Positions 1 through 10,840 of a stretch of DNA of 64,000 nucleotides are shown in pieces. The position numbers and the translations under genes are program-made. Positions within the stretch are counted from its first letter, which is position 1. Every line of letters starts with the position of its first letter. Under the pieces are notes generated by a model, which worked only from the letters and a program-made list of their open reading frames with translations, was not told where the DNA came from and made no database searches. Origin of the DNA: Odobenus rosmarus divergens. Its lineage: Eukaryota > Chordata > Mammalia > Carnivora > Odobenidae. The stretch covers positions 1,629,613 to 1,693,612 of the forward strand of contig NW_004450287.1 in NCBI RefSeq assembly GCF_000321225.1. The letters are read 5' to 3'.

Positions 1-449
1 CAGTTAAAGGAACTAATCCTAAAGAATTTAACATGTGCTTTATATGAAAAAATTAGAAAAGCAAATAATTGTAAGCAGTTAGACAGAAGTAATGAATATA
101 TGAAAATTTTCAACTGAAGGTTAAGAAAAACAAGGAGACCTATAATTTTAGAAAGTATGACAAATTTGGTAGCAGAATAGAAAGATATGTAATTTTCTAG
201 AAGAGATATTTTTTATTTAATATAGTAAGCAATGAAATTCTAATTATAAAAAGTGAATAGGTAGAAAAGAAACATTTATTCCTTTCCCAATGATACTATT
301 CTCCTAGTTAGCTGTCTGAAGCCATTCAAACGAATAGAGTACGTCTCAAAAAATTGCTTATGAAATTTCATTATAAATGGCTTTGGTAACAAAATATGTT
401 ATACATACGAAAAATAAGCAAGCTTTCATGCTATAGCATTTTCTTTCTT

Positions 450-610
450 TTCTTCATCCAACAAATATTTATGGAGCTCCTAGCACATAATTAAGCATTA
501 TTCTAGTGCTACGGATACAGCATGAACAAGATGGACTAAAATCCTGGCCAACATGGAACTTACTTTCGAGGTGAAATAAATGACAAGCAAGAAAATAAGT
601 AAAAGGTCTA
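450..610 (+). repeat. old interspersed repeat fragment
   Basis: Contains CAACAAATATTTATGGAGC and later AGCATGAACAAGATGGACT. This resembles a widespread mammalian repeat with the pattern 'tattgagcacctactatgtgcc ... gatacagcagtgaacaa'. Family not resolved. Similar pieces occur near 17050-17260 and 52225-52440. Confidence 0.5.
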
Positions 611-789
611 GTATGTTCCATTCTATTCTGATTCCATTGTCATTCTGCCATAATATTGTCCTTTGATTTAATGCTATTGGATGTAGTTTAAGTAAAATTA
701 TAAGGTGATAAAAGCCTTTTGATATTTCCATAAACCCTCTTGGCCCGGTTCTAAGGTAGATCCGTCTTAAAAGAATTATCATGATATAA

Positions 790-983
790 ACCAGGGATCA
801 CCAAACTTTTTCTGTAATGAGTCATATATAAATATTTTAGGCTTTGCAGGCCACCTATGATCTATGTCACATGTTCTTCATTTTTTTAACCCTTTAAAAA
901 TGTAAAACCACTCTTACCTCACAGGCTATACAAAAACATGCCAGGGCTGAATCTGGCCTACTGCCATAGCTCTCCAACCTCTG
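790..983 (+). mobile_element. possible DNA-transposon fossil
   Basis: Recognised by TATTTTAGGCTTTGCAGGCC, common in a mammalian non-autonomous element. The ends (CCAGGGATCACCAAAC / GGTTGGAGAGCT on the other strand) are only loosely inverted. Family assignment is tentative (hAT-like). Confidence 0.4.
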
Positions 984-1297
984 CTCAAAATCTGAGTATC
1001 CCTGCTTTAAGTGGCTAGGTTTTTTTTACATTTATTCTTTTGCTCTTTATTATTCATTTTCCAAAATTTAATAAAACATTCTTTCCTAGAGCTATAATAT
1101 TTCCAACCAGAGCAGCCTCAAAGTCAGTTCCAAAGAGCAGGGCTACCTGCTCTATTTCACACAAGCAACAGAGAAATATTCTTGACAAAAAACACTTCCT
1201 AAGTCTATATGGTTTAGAGAGATATGGTGGTGGAGGTTGTAGATGCTCTCCACTAACTTCCTGGGGCAGACACATAGAAAGTCTAATGTTCCCTTAC

Positions 1298-1539
1298 CTT
1301 GCTGGAGGAACATCAATATTGGAAGAAACAACTTTCCGTTTTTGCTCAAGGAGACAGATGGAGCGAGTGTTTTCTTTTTCATGGTCAAGGGCTCGGTTGG
1401 CTTTTTTGGTGTCTGCTGTTTTCACATCTTCCTCCATGGCCAAGGGAAACAAGTGTTGATGAGATATTTTTTTACTAGAGTCACGTTTTAAGTCCTCTGG
1501 TTGAAATGTGAAGGTCGTTTCCCGCTTAATGCTCCCCAC
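1298..1539 (-). CDS. ZNF704: ZNF704 coding exon 2
   Basis: Internal exon of 242 nt. The acceptor TTTCATTTCACAG ends at 1540, followed by GTG GGG AGC (V G S). The donor is AG|GTAAGG, with GT at 1297-1296. It encodes 80 complete residues plus two bases of a split Arg codon (phase 2). Recognisable parts are [20 protein letters not shown] at the start, a central [12 protein letters not shown], and [16 protein letters not shown] at the end. I associate this last tract with ZNF704 and its paralogues; the next exon of the family begins with a Lys-Ser-Ser segment. The basic QKRK could be part of a nuclear localisation signal (inference). No domain of known fold is visible here. Open frame continues six codons into the intron upstream (MCFISQ) and hits TAA inside the donor downstream; both are intronic. 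Phase agrees with exon 1. Confidence 0.94.
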
Positions 1540-1542
1540 CTG

Positions 1543-2306
1543 TGAAATGAAACACAAAAATTCTTATTCACCCAGAACATCAGCTTTGCATGACTATATG
1601 CAGATGACCCTAGAAGAGAACACAGATTGGAGACCTCCTTGTTCATGTTAAAATTTTATAGTTTAAATGAAAAAAATGTAACATAGAAATAAAATAATTG
1701 ACATTACAAAGTAATAGACATTTGATGCATCACCTTGCGTAATGCTGCAAAACAAGCAGCATCACAAACATAAGAGGAACCTTTCAGGCATACAAAAACT
1801 TTGAAGACTTGAAAGCATAATGCTTCTAAAACAAATCTAAAAATTTAATACATCACTGATTTCTCTTCTACAACTGAGAAACTCAATTAAGTAAATAAAT
1901 TCTTAAATATTTCACACTAATTATGTTGAATAGAAGAGTGCTATAAACATACAATGAGCCTTATCTTTGACTATGAATAATGATTTTAACCATACTCTTT
2001 AGTTCATGAAGAACTGTTTTTTATCTTTTATCTACAGAAGTTAAGATCTTAATGAAATCCCTTATTAGTATGATGATAAAAAAGTCATTAATTTTTCTTA
2101 TCATTTTTGACTAAATACAACAATGCTTAAGGTTTAAGACAAATATAAAATTAAGCCTCAGGGTCTTGACTCTGGTTATTTCAGAATTTGTGATGACTAA
2201 AAACAAAGACTGAAGTTAAAGAAAGATTTTTGTAAAGGTGGTTGGTATATTAAGTGAGGTTCGGAATGAACTTGTTAAAGTCATGAGCATACAAAGAAGA
2301 GGCAGA
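1543..2306. other. intronic, no feature recognised
   Basis: AT-rich intron sequence between exon 2 and the first SINE. I see no repeat family, open frame or RNA gene that I can name. Confidence 0.5.
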
Positions 2307-2513
2307 GGGGGCACCTGGGTGGCTCAGTCGGTAAGTATCTGCCTTCAGTCAAGGTCATGATCCTAGGGTCCTGGGATCAAGTCCTGCATCGGGCTCCTTG
2401 CTCAGCAGGGATCCTGCTTCTCCCTCTCCCTCTGCTCCTACCATGCTTGTGCTCTCCTCTCTCTCTCAAATAAACAAAATCTCAAAAAAAGAAAAGTGAA
2501 AAAGAAAAGAAAA
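2307..2513 (+). mobile_element. Can-SINE, antisense to ZNF704
   Basis: tRNA-like head GGGGCACCTGGGTGGCTCAG, B-box-like region, CT-rich middle (CTTCTCCCTCTCCC), then AATAAAC and an A/G-rich tail. It lies about 770 bases upstream of exon 2 in transcript direction and antisense to the gene. One of only three plus-strand copies here. Confidence 0.9.
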
Positions 2514-4440
2514 GTGATCAGTACTCCACTGCTCAGTGGATTGTGTTTCAAAATACGCACACCTATAAGGCATGTCACAGGCCCGTTCAACAGTTCATCC
2601 CTTTCGTGGACTTAGTCTGTAAAATCAAAAATCTTCACCTACCCGCTACATAGAGGATATGCTTGTTTCTTTCTTTTTAATTTTAGGTAGGAGGAAAAGC
2701 ACAAAAAATTTGATCAAATAACTTAGAATTACAGAAGCTAAAGCCACAAACATAAGGCATTTTCAGAATAAAATGAGAATATGTGTGTTCAATATAGCAT
2801 ACTGGCAACATATGATATTAAAGACCAGAAATTTTCATACTAAAGGGGAACTCTTAGGTATGCATGTTAGAGTCACAGGACCTGCTCACATATGAGAATT
2901 TCCAGAACCCAGTGATGAACGTGTGCCTTGGAGTCCACTTGGCTGGAATGTCTCTTTCAAATGAACATTGAGCTTTAAACTGAGCTCTCTTCTCTCCTTG
3001 GCCTGTACTTGTCAGGACAAAATGATCTTTTTCCTGTGGGGTTCCTGTCAGACCCAGCCCCAGGAAAATGATCAGCCACTTTTGGTCTTCTTGCAACTCA
3101 TTAAAAAGTTACCATATTTCTTAAAATGAGTGCTTTTAAGAGCTGTTTTAATGACATCAATACACAATAGAAAAATATAAAAAAATATTTCAAACTTCAA
3201 AAAAGGTAATAAATGTTCAATTAAAAAAATGTAGCTTGGAAAATCTACAAATGTAATTACTAATATTTCAAACATCCATCAGGAGTCACTTTCTATGTAA
3301 TCTTTTCTGCCTGGAGGTAGGAGAGGGAGGTGCTTTTTCACCTTCATAGCACCTCATTCCAAACCTATGTTACAAAAGGGATACGCTAAACACCAGGCAT
3401 AGAAGATGAAAACAAAGGCCTGGTTTTGACAACATAAATAGTTTCCTGCTAAGTGTCAAGTACTGCATTAATTAAATATTTAAGTAGTCATTAGTATTAA
3501 GTTGTAGCAATAATTGACATCTATACCTCCCTTGGGGCCAACTGTACTGGTTAAATGAATTCAATGCAAAGACAGGGTTAGTGGAGAACATTACAGGAAG
3601 CTCAGCTTTTAGTTTCAGAATTTTAGGGAAAAAAATCCAGCATTCTAAAGCAAATTAATACAAAGTAGAATAAATTTCCTATAGAAATTGTGGTATAATT
3701 ATATGTCATGCTCTTAGCCAAGACTTCATAAAAAAATACAGTAATATTCAACAGTGTAAGCTATAAATCTTCCATAATACATCTTAAACAAAAAAATTAA
3801 TCTCTCAACAGTAATGAGGGAATTTTAGCAATGTAATGGATTTCAAAGACTATTTAGCCCAAACTCCTTATATTAAAAGCAGAATTAAAAGGAATTAGTA
3901 TTGGACCAAAGAGGACAAAAAAATATAGCGATGAGTAAGTAGTTTGGATACTTTGAGTCATGAATTCCACTGTGTGTAAAGCTGGTGGAAAGAGTGGGTG
4001 ACAGGTGTAGATCTTCATTACATTACTAACCTTTAGAGTTTACATATAGAGATTACATGTTCTTTTTAACATTCTTTTATCTGTATCAGATAGTAACATT
4101 TAAAAGATTTTTTAAAAGAAGAGTTCACAGGAAAGCAGAGAGTGGGGAGAGTACATGAAGTCAAATCTTGAGAAACTGGGCCTGAAATGGCCCAGAGAGA
4201 TAGGATGGTGGCTGGAGAGATGCTGGACAAGGGAAAATGTTCTAAGATGAGAGGTAATAGAGCATGTTTGAATGGAAAGAAAGGGATGAGTAAGGTTAGT
4301 AGTAGCAGTAGAAGGGGATAGGGCTGATATCCAGGTGTTGCACCGTTAGCAGATTAGCAGAAGAACACAGCAAAAGGAATCTATGAACCCTGATTAAATT
4401 TGCACCCCTATTAGATTAGTGGAACAAAGCAGCTAAAGGA
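2514..4440. other. intronic, no feature recognised
   Basis: AT-rich sequence with several short chance open frames on both strands, none resembling a known protein. No repeat family is clear to me. Confidence 0.45.
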
Positions 4441-4444
4441 AGAT

Positions 4445-4714
4445 ATGGTTCCATTTATATGAGATTTCCAGAAAAGGCAAATCTATAAAGACAGAAAACA
4501 GACCAGTGATTGCCTGGGGCTGGGGGTGGGAGCAAGAACTGATAGTAAGTGCCCGCCAGAGAACTTTCTATGGTGGGGGAAATGTTCTAGAACTAGACTG
4601 TAATGATATCTGTATGATGCTATAAATTTATTAAAAATCATTGAACTGATTTTTATGAGATGTATATTATGGTATGTAGATTATACTTCAACAATACTGT
4701 TAATAAAAAAAAAA
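4445..4714 (+). mobile_element. L1 3' end fragment, sense
   Basis: Contains the L1 3'-UTR landmarks CCATTTATATGAGATTTCC, GTGATTGCCTGGGGCTGGGG and GATTATACTTCAACAATACT, ending in an A-rich tail (AATAAAAAAAAAAG). Old, diverged copy. Confidence 0.7.
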
Positions 4715-5925
4715 GAACTAAGCCAGGAGTAACTGGTGTGGAAAGTATATTCACAAGAGCCCTGAAACCAGAACCTGGGAAATTTCTGGTGCTTGTAATG
4801 CAGCTTCCATAAAGTCTATGAATCTTTTTTTTTTTTTTTTTTGAAACACGGGTGATGTGGCAAGCCAGGCTGTCGCAAGCAATTGCATTCTTATATCCTG
4901 CATACTGGTAAGATGGGACTCAATCCAGTCTCCACTCAAGCCACATCCCCTGGCTTTGTCACCCATGGAAGAAAGACACGTTTCTCATTCTTCCACCTGA
5001 AGAGGAATTTTTGTACTTCATCTGTCCAAAGAGGGCACTCTTATTTATTTTTTCCCCAGTTTGCACAATGCCCTGGTGACAAAAGGAAAAGTCTTCTGAT
5101 GATCTACATGGCCTGGGCCAAGTTAGCTTCCTTCCTGGAAGCAGATATCAATGAATTACGTGACTCCTATGAGCTGGATAGCTTTGATAATAGAAATGTT
5201 GAGGGTATCAGAAGAAGCACTCTATGCTACAGCTCAAAAGGAGGCAAAGGCTTCAACACAGAAGACAGCCAGAAAACAAACACAATCTAGAAGCCCCGAG
5301 TGACAAATAATGAAGAAAAACAGCAAGACTGTTGACTAGTAATTTCTAGGAGGAAATACAAGGCTAAGGTTTAGGAATAATCTTAGTCTAGATTAAGAAA
5401 AAATAAAGTGTCTCCTGCCCAGGAAAGGATTCATCTGACTATCCCACACTGAAAAAACTGGATGTTAGAAGGTAGCAGTATTTGATTTTGGTTGCACATT
5501 TCAAGATGGACACAGACAAATGGAATAAAGACAACAGAATGATCAGTATGGCAAATGATCTTATTGGGAGGAACTGGGAGTATTTTGTCTAGAAAACAGA
5601 AGAGTTATGCCCCACACAGCTGCTCATAGATGAATGGAGAGCTCTCCTAAAGAAGAGGAATTTGAGTTCTCCTGTGTTCTTCTAGAAACAGGATCAATGG
5701 CAACCACTTCTGCTTCTAGCTAACTCCCATCTGACCTTAGGGTTTACTCGCTCTTCCTCTTTTCTTCTTCTTTCTCTTTTACCACATTGTAAATGAAATA
5801 TTGTGTATCTATAAGAAATACCACTTTCTACTTACCTGTGTTTTCATGGAGTCATAAACTGTTAAGTAGGTAGATTGTCAGAAGCTACCTCGTCTCACCT
5901 AAACATTTTATTTTTCACTGCTTCT
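4715..5925. other. intronic, unassigned
   Basis: Includes a run of T at 4825-4842 and a 135-codon open frame (4883-5290, plus) that has no recognisable similarity and no splice context. An ORF of that length is expected by chance in 64 kb. Confidence 0.45.
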
Positions 5926-5929
5926 GTAG

Positions 5930-6690
5930 AGTTTAAATGTACTTTTCATTTTTAAAAGTGTTACAAAATATATGCTTGTTATTAAATTTTCAATAAAAAT
6001 ATGTATAAAATAAAATGGGGAAAGCTTTCTATTCTTCCCCACTCTTTTCCCCGCCCTGCCTAGTCAAGTCCAATCCTTAGAGAGAACAGCTTTTAACAAT
6101 TTACTGCAACACGTCAAATTATTTAAAATGCATTAAATACCTATCAATGCATATATACTATTTGGAGCATCTAAACATGAATGTGATTATACTACATGTA
6201 TTATTCTGCAACTTATTTTCTTACTTCACAATAAATCAGGGGCAACTTTTCATGTTAGTAGTAGATTTACTAATTTTTTAAAACACTGAAAACTATAACA
6301 GTTCATGAGATCAGATTTTTTAATTGATCTTTTTTTTAAAGATTTTTTAAAATTTTCTTTATTTGACAGAGAGAGACAAAGTGAGAGAGGGAACACAAGC
6401 AGGGGGCAGTGGGAGAGGGAGAAGCAGGCTTGATCCCAGGACCCTGGGGTCATGACCTGAGCTGAAGGCAGACGCTTAACAACTGAGCCACCCAGGCACC
6501 CGTAACTGATCTCTTCTTGAGAGACACTGAGGTTCTTTTGAATTTTTCATTATTAAGAATAATTCTACAGTGAACATCCTTGTATATGTATGCATGTAGC
6601 TTTATGCATTTGTGCAAGCATTTTTCTGCAAGAAAAATTCCTGGAGGTTGGAATTTCTGAATCCAACAACCAAAATGTTCTTTATAGGGG
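5930..6690 (-). mobile_element. old L1 fragment, antisense, split by a SINE
   Basis: Antisense L1 3' landmarks include AATAATTCTACAGTGAACAT followed by ATTCCTGGAGGTTGGAATT. It is strongly diverged and interrupted by the SINE at 6327-6502. Confidence 0.5.
6327..6502 (-). mobile_element. Can-SINE
   Basis: T-rich start, TTTATTTGACAGAGAGAG, GGGAGAAGCAGGC, CATGACCTGAGCTGAAGG and the terminal head complement TGAGCCACCCAGGCACCC. Internal deletion relative to neighbouring copies (the GAGCAGGGAGCC segment is missing). Confidence 0.9.
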
Positions 6691-6699
6691 AACAAAGTC

Positions 6700-7665
6700 T
6701 AGAACACCCACATGATGGACATACCATGAAGTCACCAAAAGAAGGTTATCAAAAAATATCCATGATCTATTAAGAGGAAAACATTTGTCCATGATTTATT
6801 AAGAGAAACAGTCAAGTTGCAGACTAATATGTTAGGCATGATTGCACTGCATTTAAAAACCAGAGTAGTTTGCTAAGGAGCTATACACCTTAAGGAACAG
6901 AAGACTGAATGCGCCAAGAGGGCACTTTGACTTCTTTTCTTATATAATTAGAAATGCTTATGGATAGACATATACACACACACACACACACACGCACACA
7001 AGTTTTAGGTGGTGAGATTATGGAAGACTTATGTATTTAAGGTTTTCAAATTAAAAAAATTAAAATAAAGACAATTTAAAAAATAAGATTCACAAAAATT
7101 ATGAGGAATAATGCTCTGTGCTAAATGACATATAAGGAAACTGGGACTCTCAACTACTGTTGGAGGGAGCATACATGTTGTAGGAGGCCCACCTGGTGAA
7201 AGGTAGCAAATTTAATTGTGCATCCCTTTGTTTTAGCAATTCTACATCTAAGGGAAAAAAAAGAGAAAAGCACACAAAGATATTTATCCCAGAACTTTTT
7301 TTTCAGAACTATTCATAACATTAAACAAATGCAAATTCCCTAAACACCCATCAATAAATTTGGGGTTAAGTATACATAAGCAAAATGTATGGTTAAAAAC
7401 TGAGATATATCTCCATATTTATTAAAATGGAAAGACATCTAATGTATTAACTGAAAACAAAGGAAATCCAAATGAATATATGTAATATGATCTCAGGAAG
7501 AAAGATGTGTCCATATAAAGAGAGAGAAAATTCTAAAAGGACATTCCAAAATGTTAGGAATGGTTTTCCTTGGGAGCAGATTTATAGGCCAATTTTCCTT
7601 TCTATTTTGTTTGCATATAATTTGGTATTTTAAAACCTATGAAATTATTCTATGATGAAAAAATA
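6700..7665 (+). mobile_element. old L1 3' fragment, sense
   Basis: Landmarks GGAAACTGGGACTCTCAACT, TTTAGCAATTCTACATCTAA, ATTCATAACATTAAACAAAT and the 'CATCAATAAATTTGGGG' type are all typical of the L1 3' UTR. A local tandem duplication (TCCATGAT[C/T]TATTAAGAG at 6759 and 6788) and a (CA)n tract lie in its left part. Confidence 0.55.
6974..7000 (+). repeat. (CA)n microsatellite
   Basis: About 13 CA units with one CG interruption. Confidence 0.95.
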
Positions 7666-7669
7666 CATA

Positions 7670-8769
7670 TCATTTTTATATAATTGTTTCTCAAGAATCT
7701 GGCATTTATATAGCTAATACTCTTTCTTCTACTAGCTTTCAATTATTAGTATATATGCATATATTAAAGGGGAAAATGAATTACTTAAAATAATGCACTC
7801 ACTTGCACTATTACTTTCATTGATTATCAGCACCTCTCAATCATATTGCACTACCATTGAATTCCTTTCTACCCAACACAGAAGCCCTTCATGCAGCACG
7901 TCACAGATACATGCATTATCCAGTGTATTTTCTTGCATGGGAACAAAGCTTCAGTGTTCAATTATATGAGAATACTACCAATTACTGAGTTAACAAACAA
8001 ATAAAACTTAAAATTTTTATTCCAATGAACAGCTTTTGTTTTCCTAAAAGAAGATAAACAACATAACTATAAATATGACATACTAGGGGAATTGCAATAT
8101 TTTAAACAAGAAGTTAACAGTATCTATTTAAATCTTGAATATCTCTAAATGATGTCCTTTGTAAATTGGATGCCACTTTCTAAGACAGGGACTGAAGCTC
8201 ATCAGCTTTTCTCAATACAAAAACAGCTGGTTTTCATAGGAGGATTCTAACAGCTCATTAGAAAAGAGGATGGCTTCTAACATCAGCCCACTTACTTGAT
8301 CAATCCTTTCTTCTGTCTACACTCAAGTGCATTCCAGGCCACCTTAATTCTAACAACCTCCCTATGGATTTGCAGTAGTGAGATGCCAAAAAGTATGTGT
8401 CAACACTCCCTCTTGGAAACTGTCCTTGCTTACTCATCTCAACCCAATAAAATTTGAGGAGTTGGCTCTGGAGATTAACTGGATTTCCAGGAATAATCTG
8501 CAGAAAGCCAACCCTTTTGCCTTTTGGGGCTTTCTGCATAGTAAGAAAGTAAAATTGAAATTCTGTAAAAGAGAATGAAATTCATGCCACAGCAAAACCA
8601 CTCTGGGAGAGCAAGACTTAGGAAGCAAGTAAATAGTCTATTTGGCCAAGCAACTCTTTAAGACTCTTCCATTCACCAGGAAACCACACAGACATACATG
8701 AAAAACTCTGTAAGAGAATTTTTCCTATTTCAGATTGTGTTTCCCCACATTAAGATCTATTTTTTAGTT
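7670..8769. other. intronic, unassigned
   Basis: AT-rich sequence without a repeat that I can name. Overlapping short open frames on both strands at 8300-8630 show no known similarity. Confidence 0.4.
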
Positions 8770-8975
8770 TTGTTTTTTTTTTTTAATTTTATTTATTTAA
8801 TTGACAGAGAGAGAGAGAGACCGCGTGAGAGGGAACACAAGCAGGGGGAGTGGGAGAGGGAGAAGCAGGTTTCCAGCCGAGCAGGGAGCCTGATGCAGGG
8901 CTTGATCCCAGGACCCTGGGATCATGACCTGAGCCGAAGGCAGTCGCTTAACCAACTGAGCCACCCAGGCGCCCC
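8770..8975 (-). mobile_element. Can-SINE
   Basis: Complete-looking copy: T-run, TTATTTAATTGACAGAGAG, GGGAGTGGGAGAGGGAGAAG, GAGCAGGGAGCCTGATGC, CTTAACCAACTGAGCCACCC, ending GGCGCCCC. Confidence 0.93.
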
Positions 8976-10220
8976 AAGATCTATTTTTTAAACTTGTTTT
9001 CAAAACACATAGATATATATTACATATTTAGTGACTGATGACAATGGCATATCAACCACAGTATGGAATATGTAGTCAGACCCAAAGATTTTCAAACATA
9101 TCTCACATGTCACAAAGAAAGCAAAGCTTACATTAATAATAGGAACAACTGATTGTAAACTAATTTAAAATATTACCACTAAGGGTCATGCTCAAAGAAA
9201 GATCGGGCTCTTGAATTGTTAAAAAGTATGTCCCAAAACAGTCAACAGAACTCTCCTCGTCACTTTAGATTAAATTCTTCAAATTTCATGGTAGGTACAC
9301 AGAAAAATAAGTCGCATGGCAAATCTATCCAGTCTTAATGAATAGGTGTAATAGAAACACTTTAAAAAAATTGCTTGCAATTGCTAGGCCATTGACTATA
9401 TTATTCCCTTAGTCCTCTGAAACTAATGAAGTGTTTGACAGCTTTATCCTCAAGTATATTATTTCTCTGTACCAAGACAGTGAATGGCAGATGAAAGTCA
9501 GACTGGTTGGGTGGTGTGAAGATGGGGCAAGAAGTAAAACTTATCACAACAGAGTTGAAACCCTGTGTTAGGTTCCGGCATCATGCATTCTAACCATACA
9601 AGTACACTATCTCAGCAATCAGGGTTGTTAATGCTGGGTTTACCACAGCAAGTTTTAACTTTAATATCCTCACAACTTAATAGTCAACAAAGCATGACTT
9701 GGCTTGCCTAATGGCAGATTAGTCAGCTGCACATTTAGCAAAGTTATTGCAAAAATGTTTGGTGGAAGACTTCTTGGCTGAAGTTTCAAGCCTTCTATTA
9801 AAATTATGCAAGCGAGAACACACAACTTAAATATTTTTTTTAAATCCTTTCTGAAAAGCCCTGAATGGAAATACCTATTTCTATAAAGTACAATATAGAC
9901 TCAGGCTCTGTTCAAGTTACCTGCATATCCTTTCCAACCAAATGTAAGGAAAGAGGGGAAATCAACATCAGTATGGCTCAACCTTATTGGATTTAACTTC
10001 AGTATACAGAATTTTTAACTTATCACATCAATTAGGTATTCCATTTGTTTTATATAAATCAAAGTTTAACGGAACCAATCACATCCAATCCATGGGAAAA
10101 TGCTGTGGCCTTTACTTCCGAATATAGCCAGAATCCAATCACTTCCCACCACCTTCCACAGCCAAGCCACCACCACCTCTTGCCAGGATTTGTACAATAG
10201 TTTCCTCCCTGGATCCCTGT
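8976..10220. other. intronic, apparently unique sequence
   Basis: I see no repeat family here. The part 9540-9810 is of balanced composition. It carries ACCACA (RUNX-type), TTATTGCAAAAAT (C/EBP-type) and CAGCTG, so it is a possible regulatory element (inference only). Confidence 0.35.
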
Positions 10221-10840
10221 TGGCATCCTTGCCCTGCCTCCCACATGCCCCAGTTCCTTCTCAGTAACAGTAGCCTGTCTTATCTCTTAAAAACAAGAGT
10301 CAGATCATGCCCTTCCCCATCTCAGAACTCTCCAATAGCTCCCCATTTTGCACAGAATAAAAGCCTCCAGGCGAGGGCCTCATCGGAGCTGGCTCCCCTC
10401 TATCCTTCCCTCTCCCTCTCCTGCTTCCTTCCCCGACCAGTGCTGGCCTTGAACATGGCAGACACACCCCTGCCTTGGGGCCTTTCCACTGGCCACCCCA
10501 TCTTCCAGGAATGTTCTTCCCTCATATACCCACACTGCTTGCTTCCTCACCCTTTCATTCTTTTTGCAAATGTCTCCACCCTCTAAAGTTGCAGCGCTTT
10601 TCTCCCACTCCACATCTGCCATATTCTATTTTATATTGTTCTTTAGCACTTACCATTTCACAATGAACCGTATAATTTACTATTTATTATGTTTATGGTC
10701 TGGGCTGCTCCACCAGAGTGTTAGCTCTATGAGAATAGACATTCTTTGTTTTATGTACTGATGTTTCCCAGCACCTAGAAGAGTGTCTGAAACACAGTGG
10801 ACCCTCAATAAGTATTGGGGAATAAATAAATGAATGAATT
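10220..10840 (+). mobile_element. L2 LINE 3' end
   Basis: Landmarks in order: CAGATCATGCCCTTCCC, CTCCAATAGCTCCCCATTTT, GGCCTTTCCACTGGCC, GTTAGCTCTATGAGAATAGA and CCCAGCACCTAGAAGAGTGT, then CCTCAATAAGTATT. These match the L2 3' end that I know. Open frames across it are by-products. Confidence 0.8.

Larger units (their letters stand above)
1..1297 (-). other. ZNF704: ZNF704 intron 2, 5' part
   Basis: Begins at the donor of exon 2 and runs off the left edge. It is AT-rich. It contains an old interspersed repeat around 450-610 and a possible DNA-transposon fossil at about 790-983, both listed separately. Otherwise nothing recognisable. Confidence 0.85.

Noticed and set aside
4883..5290. 135-codon plus-strand open frame in intron 1
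   Set aside because: No recognisable similarity. Several ORFs of this length are expected by chance in 64 kb read in six frames.
10245..10586. 113-codon plus-strand open frame, with overlapping frames on both strands
   Set aside because: Lies within an L2 3' end and is a by-product of its pyrimidine-rich sequence.
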